Assembly: GCA_028583415.1 (NCBI GenBank)
Contig: CM053269.1
Location: 37,445,834 to 37,509,833, forward strand
Direction of reading: 5' to 3'
Source of the DNA: Protea cynaroides
Taxonomy: Eukaryota > Streptophyta > Magnoliopsida > Proteales > Proteaceae
Length of the DNA: 64,000 bases
Shown here: positions 49,825-60,639 of the stretch, piece after piece
How positions within the stretch are numbered: position 1 is the stretch's first letter
How the letters are laid out: every line of letters starts with the position of its first letter
Notes under the pieces: model-generated
Seen by the model: only the letters and a program-made list of their open reading frames with translations
What the model was told of the DNA's origin: nothing
Databases searched by the model: none
Program-made: the position numbers and the translations under genes

Positions 49825-51737
49825 TTTAGCCTGTAGTTGTAAACAGTCTCTATTAACGGATTGCTCACTGATTTAGTCTGTAGTTGTAGTCCCCAATGAG
49901 AATTCTGTATTGGAATTGTAGAGGGCTGGGTACACCAGCTACTATCCAAGCTCTTAGATCCCACATTCGAAAATAAAACCCTGACTACTTGTTTCTCTGT
50001 GATACCCGAGTTAGTTCACCTTAATCTGATTTTTTTCCTTTTCGGTCAATAAGTTTAAACACTACAATACTTCTCATTTTTTTCTGCTGCTGATGGCCAA
50101 ATGGGTGGCTTATGTTAGGATTCAAGATTTATGGCTACAGAAATTCTTGATCTTCCTGGACCCTCATCTGTCTATAGGCTCCCGCCAAACCCTATCAGAC
50201 AAGGTTCTAACTCCAGGTATCAAACACGGTATCAGCCATGTCAGTATTAAAATAATATTAGAACAGGATGGGATCAGGGATCGGCTAGGTCCAAAATTGA
50301 TATGAAACGATGGATCCAGATGATCCAATGACTTGAACCAGCTCTCAGAGGACTTCATTTTGGTGTACCATAAATCATTTTATTAGTTCTCTCTCCACAC
50401 TTCTTCTTTTTTTTCATAGGTTATTTTAATGAAATTTTATCTGCTCTAGCCTCTAGGGGAAGAAACCCTTTCCGAATTCAAGCTCTGCTTGCAATCTATG
50501 AGTCTTAATCAATAAATTCTGTTTAACAGAGGCCCTTATCGTTTACTCTTTCTTTACTTGGTCTAACAAACAAAGCTACCGAACTCTAGTCAAGGAACAC
50601 TTAGATCGAGGCTTTGGGGATTGTAAATTGGGGGGCTCAGTATCAGGATGCCACTCTGACTTCACTACTTGTATTGGTTCTGATCATCACCCTATAATGA
50701 TTGATACTTCACCTAGATCTTTTTCGGTTATAAACATTTTTCATTTTCAGGTGGCTTGGTTTCAACACCCTGATTTCGTGGACTTTGTTTTTGGTACATG
50801 GACTCAATCATAGGACGTAACATTGTTAAAAAATTAACAGCTTGAAATTGGTTCTTCATGAGGTGGAACGAAGAGGTATTTGAGGGCATCCATATCTGAA
50901 AGAAAACCTATTCAACCAATTACTGCAAACCCAATCTGTTGAGCCCTCAATATATCGCTGATCTTATCTCCAATTTGCAAAGTCAACTTGAAAATCTTCT
51001 ACATGCCGAGTAAATTTTCTGGATACAAAAAACAAGGAAAGGTCCCAGGAACACCCTTTATTTTCATACAATGGTGAAACTAAACCAAAGAAGAAATAAA
51101 ACTCTCTGCTTTAAAAATGAAAAGGGTGTTCTGATTTCTAACCCATGATGAAATAGCACAGGTTTTTGCAAACCACTTTAGACAGCTCTTTACAATCTCC
51201 AATCCTTCAGATGCATCCTGTTTGGAAGGTCTATTTGCTCACACTATTTCGTCAGAAGAGAACAATGCTCTTACTGCCCCACCTTCATTAGAAGATAGAA
51301 GAATTTAAAGAGGTTATATTCAACATGAGAGCTTTCAAAACTCCAGGCCCAGGTTATTATTAGTCTGTTTCCTTCAGAAATGCTGGGGTCTAGTTCAAAT
51401 TGACATCCTAAACCTGGCCTCAGACTTTTCTCCAAATGTACCCTTCCACTTGAGATCATTGCCTAAATTCCTAAACAGGCTGGAGCCCATAAGGTTAATC
51501 TCTTTAGACCAATTAGTTTATGTAATATAGTCTATAAAATTCTCTCCAAAACCCTTGCCAATCTGCTATGACCCGACCTCTCTTCCCTCACTTTATCTCC
51601 CTCTCCATGGAGCCCTTATCAAAGGCAGGAACATTTTTGACAATGTCATTCTAACCCAGGAAATTTTCCAATTTCCTGAATCAGAAAATTGGCAAAGAAA
51701 GATATAGATCTCTATCTGGCCATATCTAAATATGGAA

Positions 51738-52392
51738 GAACCAACACTTAAAGGGCGTAACCAACGGAAGGTTCTCCCCCTGTCCCCGACATTGTTCTCC
51801 GACGATGTCCCCTGGGCGAAAGGGGCCACCATTCTCCGCTTGCGCCCCTCAATCGTTCCGATCAGGACAAGTGGGTTGGTTCGTTTCGTCCTCCTATCTA
51901 CGCAATTCTCTGTCTTCGTTCGTGAGGGCGAAAGGTAGTTGTAGAGGGTCGGCTGTGAAACGGCGATTCCCCCTTTTCCATTGAAGAATTTCATTACCTT
52001 CCCCACCATTCCGGCCTATTATTGATAGGGATTTGACCGAGCAAACGGTGCAAACGAAGGCAACAAGCAAGGGCCCGACTATATACAACGGCTAGCGCGC
52101 CAGAACCACGATTGAATCTCCTTCCGCTTAGTTAGCACGCGCCTGGCCTCCGACCACCCCTGTAGTTTTATTCGCTTAGTAAGGCCTTTTCTTCGCTTGG
52201 TTCGATAAGTTTAGCAGTGTTCTTGAAAAAGAGGGATACAGAAGAAGTGTAGCAAAATTGATATGCATATGATCGCACCGATTAGGGTTTCAATAGAGTG
52301 ATTTTAGAAATCCTTAGTTTTAATAACCCTTGCTGTGATTTAATCTCTCTTTGCATATCAATTTGCATATATTTCCTAAAGCTGAATGGCTC
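51738..52392. other. Foreign segment inside the LINE; possible organellar DNA
   Basis: The LINE frame breaks at about 51738 and resumes at about 52393 with some reverse transcriptase missing. About 51750-52230 is richer in G and C and lacks the AT runs of the surroundings, with phrases (AAGGCAACAAGCAAGGGCCC, CTTGGTTCGATAAG) that look like plant mitochondrial DNA to me. 52250-52370 has an inverted pair GCAAAATTGATATGCA / TGCATATCAATTTGC, so a small MITE may be included. The mitochondrial origin is a recognition-based guess. Confidence 0.4.
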
Positions 52393-52929
52393 GGCTTTCT
52401 CATATTTCACCCCATCTAGAGGGCTGCGACAAGGGGACCCTCTCTCCCCGTACCTTTATTGTTAGTTATGGAAGTTCTGACCGGAATGCTAACTGTTGGT
52501 GAAAGAATGTTTGAAAGCATCAAAGTAGCAAGATCTGCTCCACTTATCTCCCATTTATTTTTTGGCTGATGATTGTTTTATTGTTTACGACCTACAGAAA
52601 GTGATGTCTTGACAATCAACTCCATTCTCCAACTTTTTGAAGACCTATCAGGTCAAATGATTAACATAGACAAATTTCCTCCATTTTAATAAAAACTGTT
52701 CAGAGATTCTGTGAGAAAGTGAAAGTCCATCACTAAGATATCAAAACACATTTGCATCAAAAGCCAACTATTTGGATATCAAGCTTTTCTGGATTCGTTC
52801 TCAAGTGACCTCCTTCCAAGATATCCTAGATGAGGTTAAAACCAGGCTCGTTGACTGGAAAATTAATATGATATCCCAGGCAGGTTCCACTGTTTTTATC
52901 AAGTCGGTCCTTGATGCTATTCCCACCTA

Positions 52930-53031
52930 CCATATATATATATATATAACTCCCCAAATCCATCTGTAAGCAATTGGACTCAATTTTATGTAATTTCTGG
53001 TGGGGACACTCCAATGAGTGTCCGGCAAGAT

Positions 53032-53084
<53 letters not shown>

Positions 53085-53165
53085 CCCAAATCCATCTGTA
53101 AACAATTGTTGGACTCAATTTAATGTAATTTCTGGTGGGGACACTCCAATGAGTGCCCGGCAAGG
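52930..53165. repeat. 115 bp duplication around (TA)n runs
   Basis: CCAAATCCATCTGTAA plus GGTGGGGACACTCCAATGAG blocks occur twice (from about 52955 and from about 53086), each preceded by a TA dinucleotide run (52932-52949 and 53034-53080). The duplication lies in the LINE reverse transcriptase tail. Confidence 0.88.
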
Positions 53166-53723
53166 CGACAATCCACACAGTTGCATGGGTATATTTTGTG
53201 GCAACCAAAGTCTGTAGAAGAGTTTGGGTCTTGAAAGAGTGAAATACATAAATCTTGTTTTGTTTATCAAGATGTTGTGGATTATTCTTAAAAATCCATC
53301 TCTAATGTGGGTCCCAGTTTTTGAGGCTCGATATTTTAAAATATTATCCCTCATTGATGCTCCCAGCCCCAAAATTTGAAGGGATGTTCTGCCCCTTAGA
53401 AATCTGCTTTCCCAACTTCTTCGTTGGAGAATTGTCACTGACTCTATGGACAATATTTAGACAGATTGCTAGATGCCCACACTGAAGGATTCCGCATGCC
53501 AAGCTCTGTCTACATTGATCACCAGCATACATGGATTTCTGAACTCCTCACTTCTAGGCAATGGTACCTAACTTTTCTTGCCTCTCTATTTCCACCTCAT
53601 ATTGTGGTCCGTGTTACTAACATCAAGCTGTCCTCAATTACTGGTGCTGATGAACTTTTTTGTCGATCCACTGAAAATGGGATTTTTAACACTAAGGTTG
53701 GAGCTGGCTGCATCTTTTTCTAT

Positions 53724-53938
53724 AGTGGTTCTGGAAGGACAGTGGTAACCTGTCCTGGATAGCCGCCACGTGACTCTCGGTGAATCCGAGATCCACGTCT
53801 GAATCGACACTCAGCCAACAAACCGAGCCAATAGGGGATGTCGGCTCAGATGTGGATCTCGGATTCATCCGAGAATCATGTGGCGGCCATCCGAGATAGG
53901 TTGTTGCGTCCTCCCAGAATCACTGGCCAGAACCACTA
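53724..53938. mobile_element. Fold-back (palindromic) element
   Basis: About 80 bp at the left (TAGTGGTTCTGG, GCCGCCACGTGA, AATCCGAGATCCAC) reappears inverted at the right (GTGGATCTCGGATT, CATGTGGCGGC, CCAGAACCACTA), with a short loop. The whole 215 bp could form one hairpin. It is GC-richer than its surroundings and non-coding. No sure target duplication is seen. Confidence 0.75.
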
Positions 53939-53994
53939 AGAGGAGATGATGTGAATCCTATTGCAGCTTCTTTTGTAGGCTATTTTTGGTGTCA

Positions 53995-54970
53995 TTTATA
54001 TTTTTTTTTCCAACACATTTCCATTTTTATGAGTGTTTGGTATCATTTATTGGCTATGTTTTTTATTTAAAATAAATTAGAATAACACAAAAACCATAAA
54101 ATTTTTCTTCATTTATGTGCTCAACATTAATGAGCACGGCTGAAAAAAGGGTTTAAATGGTCAAAACGCATTCAAAACGGTTATATTCAAGCTTTATAAA
54201 ACCTCCTTACCCGTTGAAACCCTACCTGCACAAAATTTAGTTGCAGACTCTCCATTTCTCCCCCAACTCTCCATCTTTGGACTCTGGAACAAGTATCAGT
54301 GCACACACTCTCCTTCAGCTCATGGTCGATCACTTCCCTCAGTCTTAAACACTCTCTGTAGCAGCAAGGCAAAGACACGGCTGCTACGTTTTCTGGGAAG
54401 AGTCCTTCTTAGTATTATTTCCCCCCTTATTTGCTCTCGATCTTCTTTGACCGTCATCGATGGACCTGTCGGCGATTTACAAATTTACGGCGTCTAAGGT
54501 ATGCTTATCTGGCGAAATTTTATACTATTGCAACCAATAATTGGTTGATTATCGTCGTGCAGTTTATGATCTTATGTTTTACCTTTTCCTTCCCTAATCT
54601 TTACTAAAATTTATTGGCTTGTTGAAGTTTCTTTTACTTTTCTTGAAGTTTAAAACTTTCTTTGGTATTATTTTTATTTTTATTTTTATTTTTTTGACAT
54701 GTTTTTATTTTTATAGTCGTTTGGTATCATTATTAGGTGTTGCCTTTTAGAAGAATAAATAAGAGTAACCCAAAAAATAAAGAGAGGCCAAGACCTCTAT
54801 TTGATTTTTGGCAAAAAAAAATTTTTTGGTAGTTTTTGCACAGGGCTTTACTGAACAGGTGTGTAAGCGCTCTAATGGCTCAAAAATAGGGGCAAAATTG
54901 TAATCGCTCATTCTAACGGCCATCTTTGACTTTCGATAAAACTCCTCTGTCGAAACCCTTTGTGCATGAG
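53995..54970 (+). repeat. Duplicated upstream-like region
   Basis: The stretches 53995-54235 and 54685-54970 are diverged copies in the same order: TTTTTAT then GTTTGGTATCAT, then AATAA-AGAGTAA, then CGTTGAAACCCT / CTGTCGAAACCCT and TGCAC / TGTGCAT. Between them lies a potential first exon (54460-54498). It may be an old local duplication or two copies of a promoter-containing repeat. Confidence 0.5.
54460..54498 (+). CDS. Possible first coding exon of an unidentified gene
   Basis: ATG starts 13 codons reading MDLSAIYKFTASK, followed immediately by the donor GTATGC. The upstream ~250 bp is 5'UTR-like, rich in CT. No downstream exon was recognised, so the gene is either beyond recognition, broken, or not real. 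Confidence 0.2.
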
Positions 54971-54999
54971 AAAATAGTGAGAGAGAGAGATGACTCGAC

Positions 55000-56050
55000 T
55001 ATAAACGAACTCTTATTTTATTTTATTGTCTTTTATAGTCTGCTTCTCTTGCTTTCATCATCTTCTTTTCTTGCCTTAGATCTCGAGACAACCCAAGCAA
55101 TCAAAGTGAAGATCTCTTTGTAACGAGTTCCTTTCTGAGATCTTTGAATATTTATTTGAATTGGAAAGACTTGGGATCTTTTTTTTTTACGCTTCTTTTT
55201 AGCTTGTGGTTGATCTGGTTCTTCTTTTTGCATCTGCATCGATTAACATGTTGTGTTCTATCTCTGAAATTCAAAGCGTCTGGCGTCTGGTTTTTTATTG
55301 GACTGGGAATTGTTGAGTTCAAGCTGGTGAGGGCATATCATTTACCCTTTGTGCATAAGAGTCCTCTGACTTCTTCTCACTCTAATCTATCGTTTAAGTC
55401 CTCCGACTTCTTCTCACTTTGTTGTCTATCTTTCAAAGAAGAAAAAGCAATGCTCCATTGATCTTCGAAGTTCTATCCAACTCTTCATCTGCTGTGCTGA
55501 AGAAATAGGACAAAGGTAAATATCTTTGTTGGATGTTGATTTCTAGGGTTTTTTTTTTTTTTTTTTGGTTCATGTTAACATCTAAGTGTCTTATCTTCAT
55601 GGGAGGAAAGCCTTTGAAGGATTTAATGGGTTTCTATCTGGGTATTCGAAACCCATCTTCTTTCATTCCTCTTCTTTTGATTTCTTCCGAATCCCATCAG
55701 CATTCCACCATGAGCATTAAATTAAATTCAAGAGTTTTCTGCAGAATTGATGGAAAGCATGAAACACAAACAATTGAATAACTGAGACATCCTCCTATTA
55801 GCTTGCCAGAGGTATTCTCACATCTAATAGTCCAGCCGACTTTTTGTGATAGGTATTCTCTCACATCTAATAGTCCAACCGACTTTTTGTGCTTTGTATA
55901 AATGTAATTCTCTTTAACAATAAAGATGAAGAGTAAAGTTAGGAATTACAAGAAAAATGATCAAATGTAAGGTCTATCCTTGCTCTAATTATATCTGTTT
56001 TTCCCAACTCTAATAGAGCCGCTATGTCTGCTCTTATATGTTCTTTTTGA
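55000..56050. other. Unassigned, with a 41 bp tandem duplication
   Basis: GGTATTCTC-ACATCTAATAG and CCGACTTTTTGTG occur twice at 55811-55851 and 55852-55892. Otherwise it is T-rich DNA without a supported gene. Confidence 0.5.
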
Positions 56051-56754
56051 ATAATTATTCAAGGAAAAATTTCATATACACCCCAATAATAATTGCTAAC
56101 ATCATCTACCGCACCCGTAATTTTACAAAAACATCATCTACCACCTAAAATCTTTGCACGTTAATCAAATAAGCCCACTTTGTCCACAGATTCCTGTTAG
56201 TAGTTGATGTCAGCTGAAATGAAACTTTCCATGGACAATACTGCCTTAGTAAAAGTAAAAGACCATTTTACCCTTCTTCTTCTTCTTCTTCTTCTTCTTT
56301 CTGTCTCTTTGTTCTTCTTTCCTCTTCATGGTGGAGAGTTTGCCTCTTCCTTTCCCGTTTTCATCAATCCCTCTTCAAAGGATCAACCTTGAAACTAGGG
56401 CTGCAACAGGTCTCTCCCGATTGATTCTCAAACTCTTGATAACCAAATAAGAATCGTAGTTCGTAGGACATGAGGTCCATTGAAAAACCCTAAACGGTAG
56501 GAGTTCTGCCATTGATCCCCTTAATCAGTCTTTGTTTCAAGCACAACTAGAACCCCTGTTCTATTCTGGTCGTAGGAGCTCTACTTCATTGTTGGTCATC
56601 CCTTCTCCAAATCTCTCCCATCCCACCCGACCCCCCTCTGCAACTGCCGGATCATTCCCTTTTTTGTTTTTAGAACAGCTAGCTATTTCTTCTGTATTGT
56701 AATGACTTTTTTTTTCGTAAGATTCTAAAATGGGAAAGATGAACAAAAACAAAA

Positions 56755-57250
56755 GGTTTGTTAGCTACCTCATTTGGCTCCTCTGCCAAGCATTTCCTTG
56801 TACTGCAGAATCGAATCGAGCCTCTACAATTTCAACTACTACTTAAACTTGTTGATGAAGTGGTCGGCCTTTGCATCTACCTCATCGTCTTCTCCAAAAT
56901 GTTGTAGTTCACTTGTTGTGCTCTTCCCTTCCTTCATAGTCGACGGTCTACAAAGTTCTACAATCTCTTCTTCTTCAAAATGGCCAAAAGCCGATTTCAA
57001 ACTTGCCGACTTCCTCATCTTCTTCGGTAGCTTCACCGGCATCTCCCCAGATGCAGGGAAATGGGTTCACCTCTTCTGTAACTGTAAAAATTGATGGATC
57101 TGATTTGTTCCAGAAAGAAAGGGGCTCGAGTTAACTGGGGTTGCTTCCCTCCTTTTGCTTGATTTTTCTTGGTCCAAGACTTGACGAGATGGCAATGGTG
57201 CCGATCATTAGGTTCAATAGAACAAAAAAAACACAGTAGGTGTAAACCAG
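56755..57250 (-). pseudogene. Captured DUF761-family (cotton-fibre-type) gene fragment
   Basis: The minus strand reads AKGGKQPQLTRAPFFLEQIR, SINFYSYRR, then MPVKLPKKMRKSASLKSAFG, an acidic middle and DDEVDAKADHFINKFK. Two adjacent TAG codons follow, then LKL, RLDSILQYKEMLGRGAK and a stop. The end is the diagnostic DUF761 C-terminus, normally FINKFKxQLxLQRLDS. Both premature stops can be explained by CAG to TAG changes. The family has no defined biochemical role. It is a captured, non-functional copy. Confidence 0.75.
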
Positions 57251-57413
57251 TTATACACAGAAGCTCAGATCGAAGGAAGTGATTCTTCAAGAATGATTGA
57301 TCGTCTTTGCAGGGAAAGATGGGTACCCTGCATCTCTGAGAGGAAGAGAAAGAGAGAGGGTTTCAGATTTCAATAGCAGCACGATGACATAGAACGCTGG
57401 ATGAAATGGCTTT

Positions 57414-57416
<3 letters not shown>

Positions 57417-57449
<33 letters not shown>
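57417..57449. repeat. (AG)n microsatellite
   Basis: About 16 AG units inside the Pack-MULE. Confidence 0.95.
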
Positions 57450-57452
<3 letters not shown>

Positions 57453-57929
57453 GTACCCTGCATCAGAGTTCAATAGCAGCTCAAGGAGTGCGTCTTCTCC
57501 GTTTCCGATGACAACAGCAGCGTCGTCAGTGCAGTACTATCATTGGGCCCTTCAGTGCTCCGGCCATGGAAATGGGTGAAAGGAGTCTCCATCCGATGTC
57601 TAAGGTTAAACTAGTCATTCAACTTAATTTTTAAAATTTTCAATTTATAATATGAAGGGTAAAACTGTATATCAACAATTTAAGTGATTTCTCTCAATTA
57701 AGTAGGTGCGGTTGATGTTTTTGCAAACTTGTGGGTGGTAGATGATGTTAGCAATTCTTATTGAGGTGCATATGAAATTTATCCATTATTCAATTAATAA
57801 CTTCTATTATATTGGGATTGCTCTAATTATATGTTTCTTTTCCTTCTTCATATCTGACACCTCAATCGACATGCCATCATCATTTGAGTCACCGAAATCT
57901 AATTTTACCACACCGTGGGAAGTAGATAA

Positions 57930-58046
57930 CCCTTTGGTATTGGTGGTGGTGGTCGGTCATCTTTAGTGGTGCAAATTGCACCATCCCACCCTTTGGTATT
58001 GGTGGTGGTGGTCGGTCATCTTTAGTGGTGCAAATTGCACCATCCC
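57930..58046. repeat. 59 bp tandem duplication
   Basis: CCCTTTGGTATTGGTGGTGG, GTCGGTCATCTTTAGTGG and TGCAAATTGCACCATCC are present twice head to tail (57930-57988, 57989-58046) with almost no differences, so the duplication is recent. It contains the palindrome GGTGCAAATTGCACC. Confidence 0.93.
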
Positions 58047-58254
58047 CATCAGCAGCAACATCGAAGAATAATTCCCATTGTTCTTCATTTTGCAAAGAGG
58101 CATTTTTTTTTTGTTTTTTGGATAGGTAATCCCTAAGGAGAGTTGAACTCATTACCTCTTTGAGGTGTGGTTTTTCCCAATTGAGTTAGTGCATTGTTGA
58201 AGTTCTATCCATTGGGATTTTGCTGCAATTTAATTAATTTTAATATAAAATAAT

Positions 58255-60592
58255 AAGAAAATTTCATGTACCTCCTTTATACTTTGCCATAAAGGCAACC
58301 ACCCCCTAAACTTACATACTAATTATAACTGCACCCCACTTTCTTATGGTTAACGAAAATTGTAAAATGATGTATTTACCTTCCTATGATAAACATTACA
58401 TTTCTTTCCATTTTTAAACTCATTTTCTCTGTCTTTTCTTTCCTTCTCAGCAATGGTTCAACAAAGCTTTCCTCTTCTCTGGTGATTCTCTTTTCTTCTC
58501 CGGCAGCTCTCTTCTCTGGCGATTCCCTTCCTCGACGTCTCTCTTCTCTAGCGATTCTTTTCTCACTTTCTGAGCAGACCAGGGAAAAAAAGTCTTGATT
58601 CTTAAATAAAGAAAGCCAAAGCTTGGCAAGTAGGGAAAGAATTAGACGAGGGTTTAGGGTTTAACAACCATTGGAGTTCTTTTTAAGTTGTTTTAACATC
58701 AAAAAGAAGAAGAAGAAGAAGAAGAAGAAGAAGAACAAGAAGCACCATCAATCGTCAAACTTTCTATTATATCATCCTATACTCGTCAAAGTTTAGATAA
58801 TGAAATTCTTGCGACCTTAAATCCCCTGAAACACCAATTTATTTTCTGTATATTGGCATCTACCATTATACAAAAAATAATGGTCAGGTTAGAAAATAAT
58901 GGCTCTCAATGACGCCTCTTTGTTGGGTTATTTCTTTTGCTCCTCAATGCCGTCTACTCTTTCGAGTGTACGACTAAATTCTTCGGTGGTAACCCCTTCG
59001 AGGGTGGTTTCGATTTTGTTGCTACGCTTGGTATCTCGCGTTGTTGCAAGGGAACGAGAACACGAACTCCCCTAGATTAATGAACACTGGAGGTGGGTTT
59101 TGACTGAGATCACCTGTTTGTGCTCTGAGGCTCAGGTGGGCATTCCCGATCTGAGCTCCAATTCACAATTCGCATCCACTCGTTTGCCCGATGAGGTCTA
59201 AGATGTTGAGACCTCTTGAAATTTTCCCTTACGTCGGCGTGCAGCCTGCTCTATTTCAAAAGAGGGCGGCGCTGCGCCAAAATTATGCCACTGCTCCCGA
59301 GAAGAGAAAGGTGGGAATTTGGGGAAGGGTGCTAAATTTGCACTGGAATAGTTTATTGAAATCGGACTAAACTATTTACACTGAAATCCATTTTATAATC
59401 GATTCGATTCTGGTTTGAAATTTGACATCATTTATCAAAATCTGATCAACCATTTAAACCATTTAAACCATTTAAACCGTCAAATTACACCAGCTAGACA
59501 CTGATTAAATCGAATAGAGTGTATACCGTTTATTCCCTAAAAAGTAAACTAATAAAACCTAATCTCATTTCCTATATTATTAATATATTATTTTCATGAC
59601 TGAAGATGCCAACTCCAACCCCAATCCTAATTAATATGCTATTTTCTTAAGAAGTCAACCCTAAACCCAATTAATATATTATTTTCTCAAGAAACCAACC
59701 CTAACCACAATTAATACACTATTTTTCCAAGACCCAACCCGAATTCTCAAAGTCCTAAACCATAAAACCAAAAGGCATTAACCATTACTCCATTAAGCAT
59801 ACCGACATTACAACATTTTTTTTTTAATTATGAAAAACAGATTAATAACCAATGCTTTAAACCGTTTGTAAACTGCAAGTAAAATTGACTAATAAAAGAC
59901 CATTTAAAAATCAGTAAACCAAAATCGATTACTAATTGGTTCTGGTTTTAATTTTGACATTGTTTAGTTAATCGGTTCGATTTTGGTTTTACCCTCTTAT
60001 ACACCACATCGCACTGAACTAGACCGTTAAACTGATTATACATCGTTTAACTTCCTTGAATTTGAGTTTTCTGGGTTCAAAAGGAAATAAGAAGAGGAAG
60101 TTTACAAGTGAGGGCTTTAGGGTGGTTTTTATGGAGCCATAGAGCAGCTGTGTAGAATTCTTCCTTGTTTGATTTGCCAATTCCTTCGACGCCTCTCAAG
60201 TTGCAGACAAGCTTTTGAGGAACCTACAACGAAGGTGGAGAAGTGATGAATTGTGGTGATAATTGATTTTGAGTTTCAATCCTCTACTGTCTTCTCTGGC
60301 GAATGACCACCACAACTGTTCTTCCAATGGTGAAACCTCTCCATTATTGGTTCTTCCTCTGCTTTCCTTTATTTCAATCGATTACTCTAATGTCTGTTGT
60401 TAAATTAGTAATATGTAAGTTTATACATTTCAAGGGTATTTTTTGTATTAAAATAATTTAGAGGGTGACATGTCATCAGCTAACAAGCTTGACAAACACT
60501 TAACAAATAAAGGGAGGTTCAAATAATTATCGCCGAGGTTGGGGGTGATTGTCTTTATGGCAAAATATAGAAGAGGTGCATGAAATATTCCC
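58255..60592. mobile_element. Mutator-like element, non-autonomous (2.34 kb)
   Basis: The left end AAGAAAATTTCATGTACCTC is inverted at the right (GAGGTGCATGAAATATTCCC), and the repeat continues inward through TTTGCCATAAAG. A perfect 9 bp duplication TAAAATAAT lies at 58246-58254 and 60593-60601. Its termini resemble those of the Pack-MULE at 56063. The interior has no transposase. 59210-59320 (PYVGVQPALFQKRAALRQN in one frame) looks gene-like but I cannot name it. 59340-60050 looks like a further AT-rich insertion, with three tandem AACCATTTAA words. Confidence 0.8.
58705..58735. repeat. (AGA)n microsatellite
   Basis: About ten tandem AGA units. Confidence 0.93.
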
Positions 60593-60639
60593 TAAAATAA
60601 TTATTCAAAATTATTTAAAATTGTAAACTACAAATTAAA

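Larger units (their letters stand above)
49896..53722 (+). pseudogene. Decayed L1-type LINE ORF2
   Basis: ATG at 49896 opens MRILYWNCRGLGTPATIQAL (endonuclease N-terminus), then CDTRVSS. Further on, CIGSDHHPIMID is the SDH motif. The reverse transcriptase begins with HKVNLFRPISLCNIVYKILS and reaches the DLYLAISKYG segment, where foreign sequence (51738-52392) interrupts. It resumes at a degenerate RGLRQGDPLSP equivalent, then a LADD-like box at about 52567, GQMINIDK, and the connection region. Stops are frequent. The LINE family differs from those at 24 and 29 kb. (TA)n runs and a local duplication disrupt its last kilobase. Confidence 0.75.
56063..57784 (-). mobile_element. Pack-MULE carrying a DUF761 gene fragment
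   Basis: The left end GGAAAAATTTCATATACACC is inverted at the right (GGTGCATATGAAATTTATCC); similarity extends about 85 bp inwards through ATTGCTAACATCATCTACC. A perfect 9 bp duplication ATTATTCAA lies at 56054-56062 and 57785-57793. There is no transposase. The minus strand of the interior holds the end of a plant DUF761 gene. An (AG)n run (57417-57449) and repeated GATGGGTACCCTGCATC phrases are also inside. Confidence 0.85.

Noticed and set aside
52826..53208. Minus-strand frames with Ile-Tyr runs
   Set aside because: They arise from (TA)n tracts and a local duplication inside the LINE.
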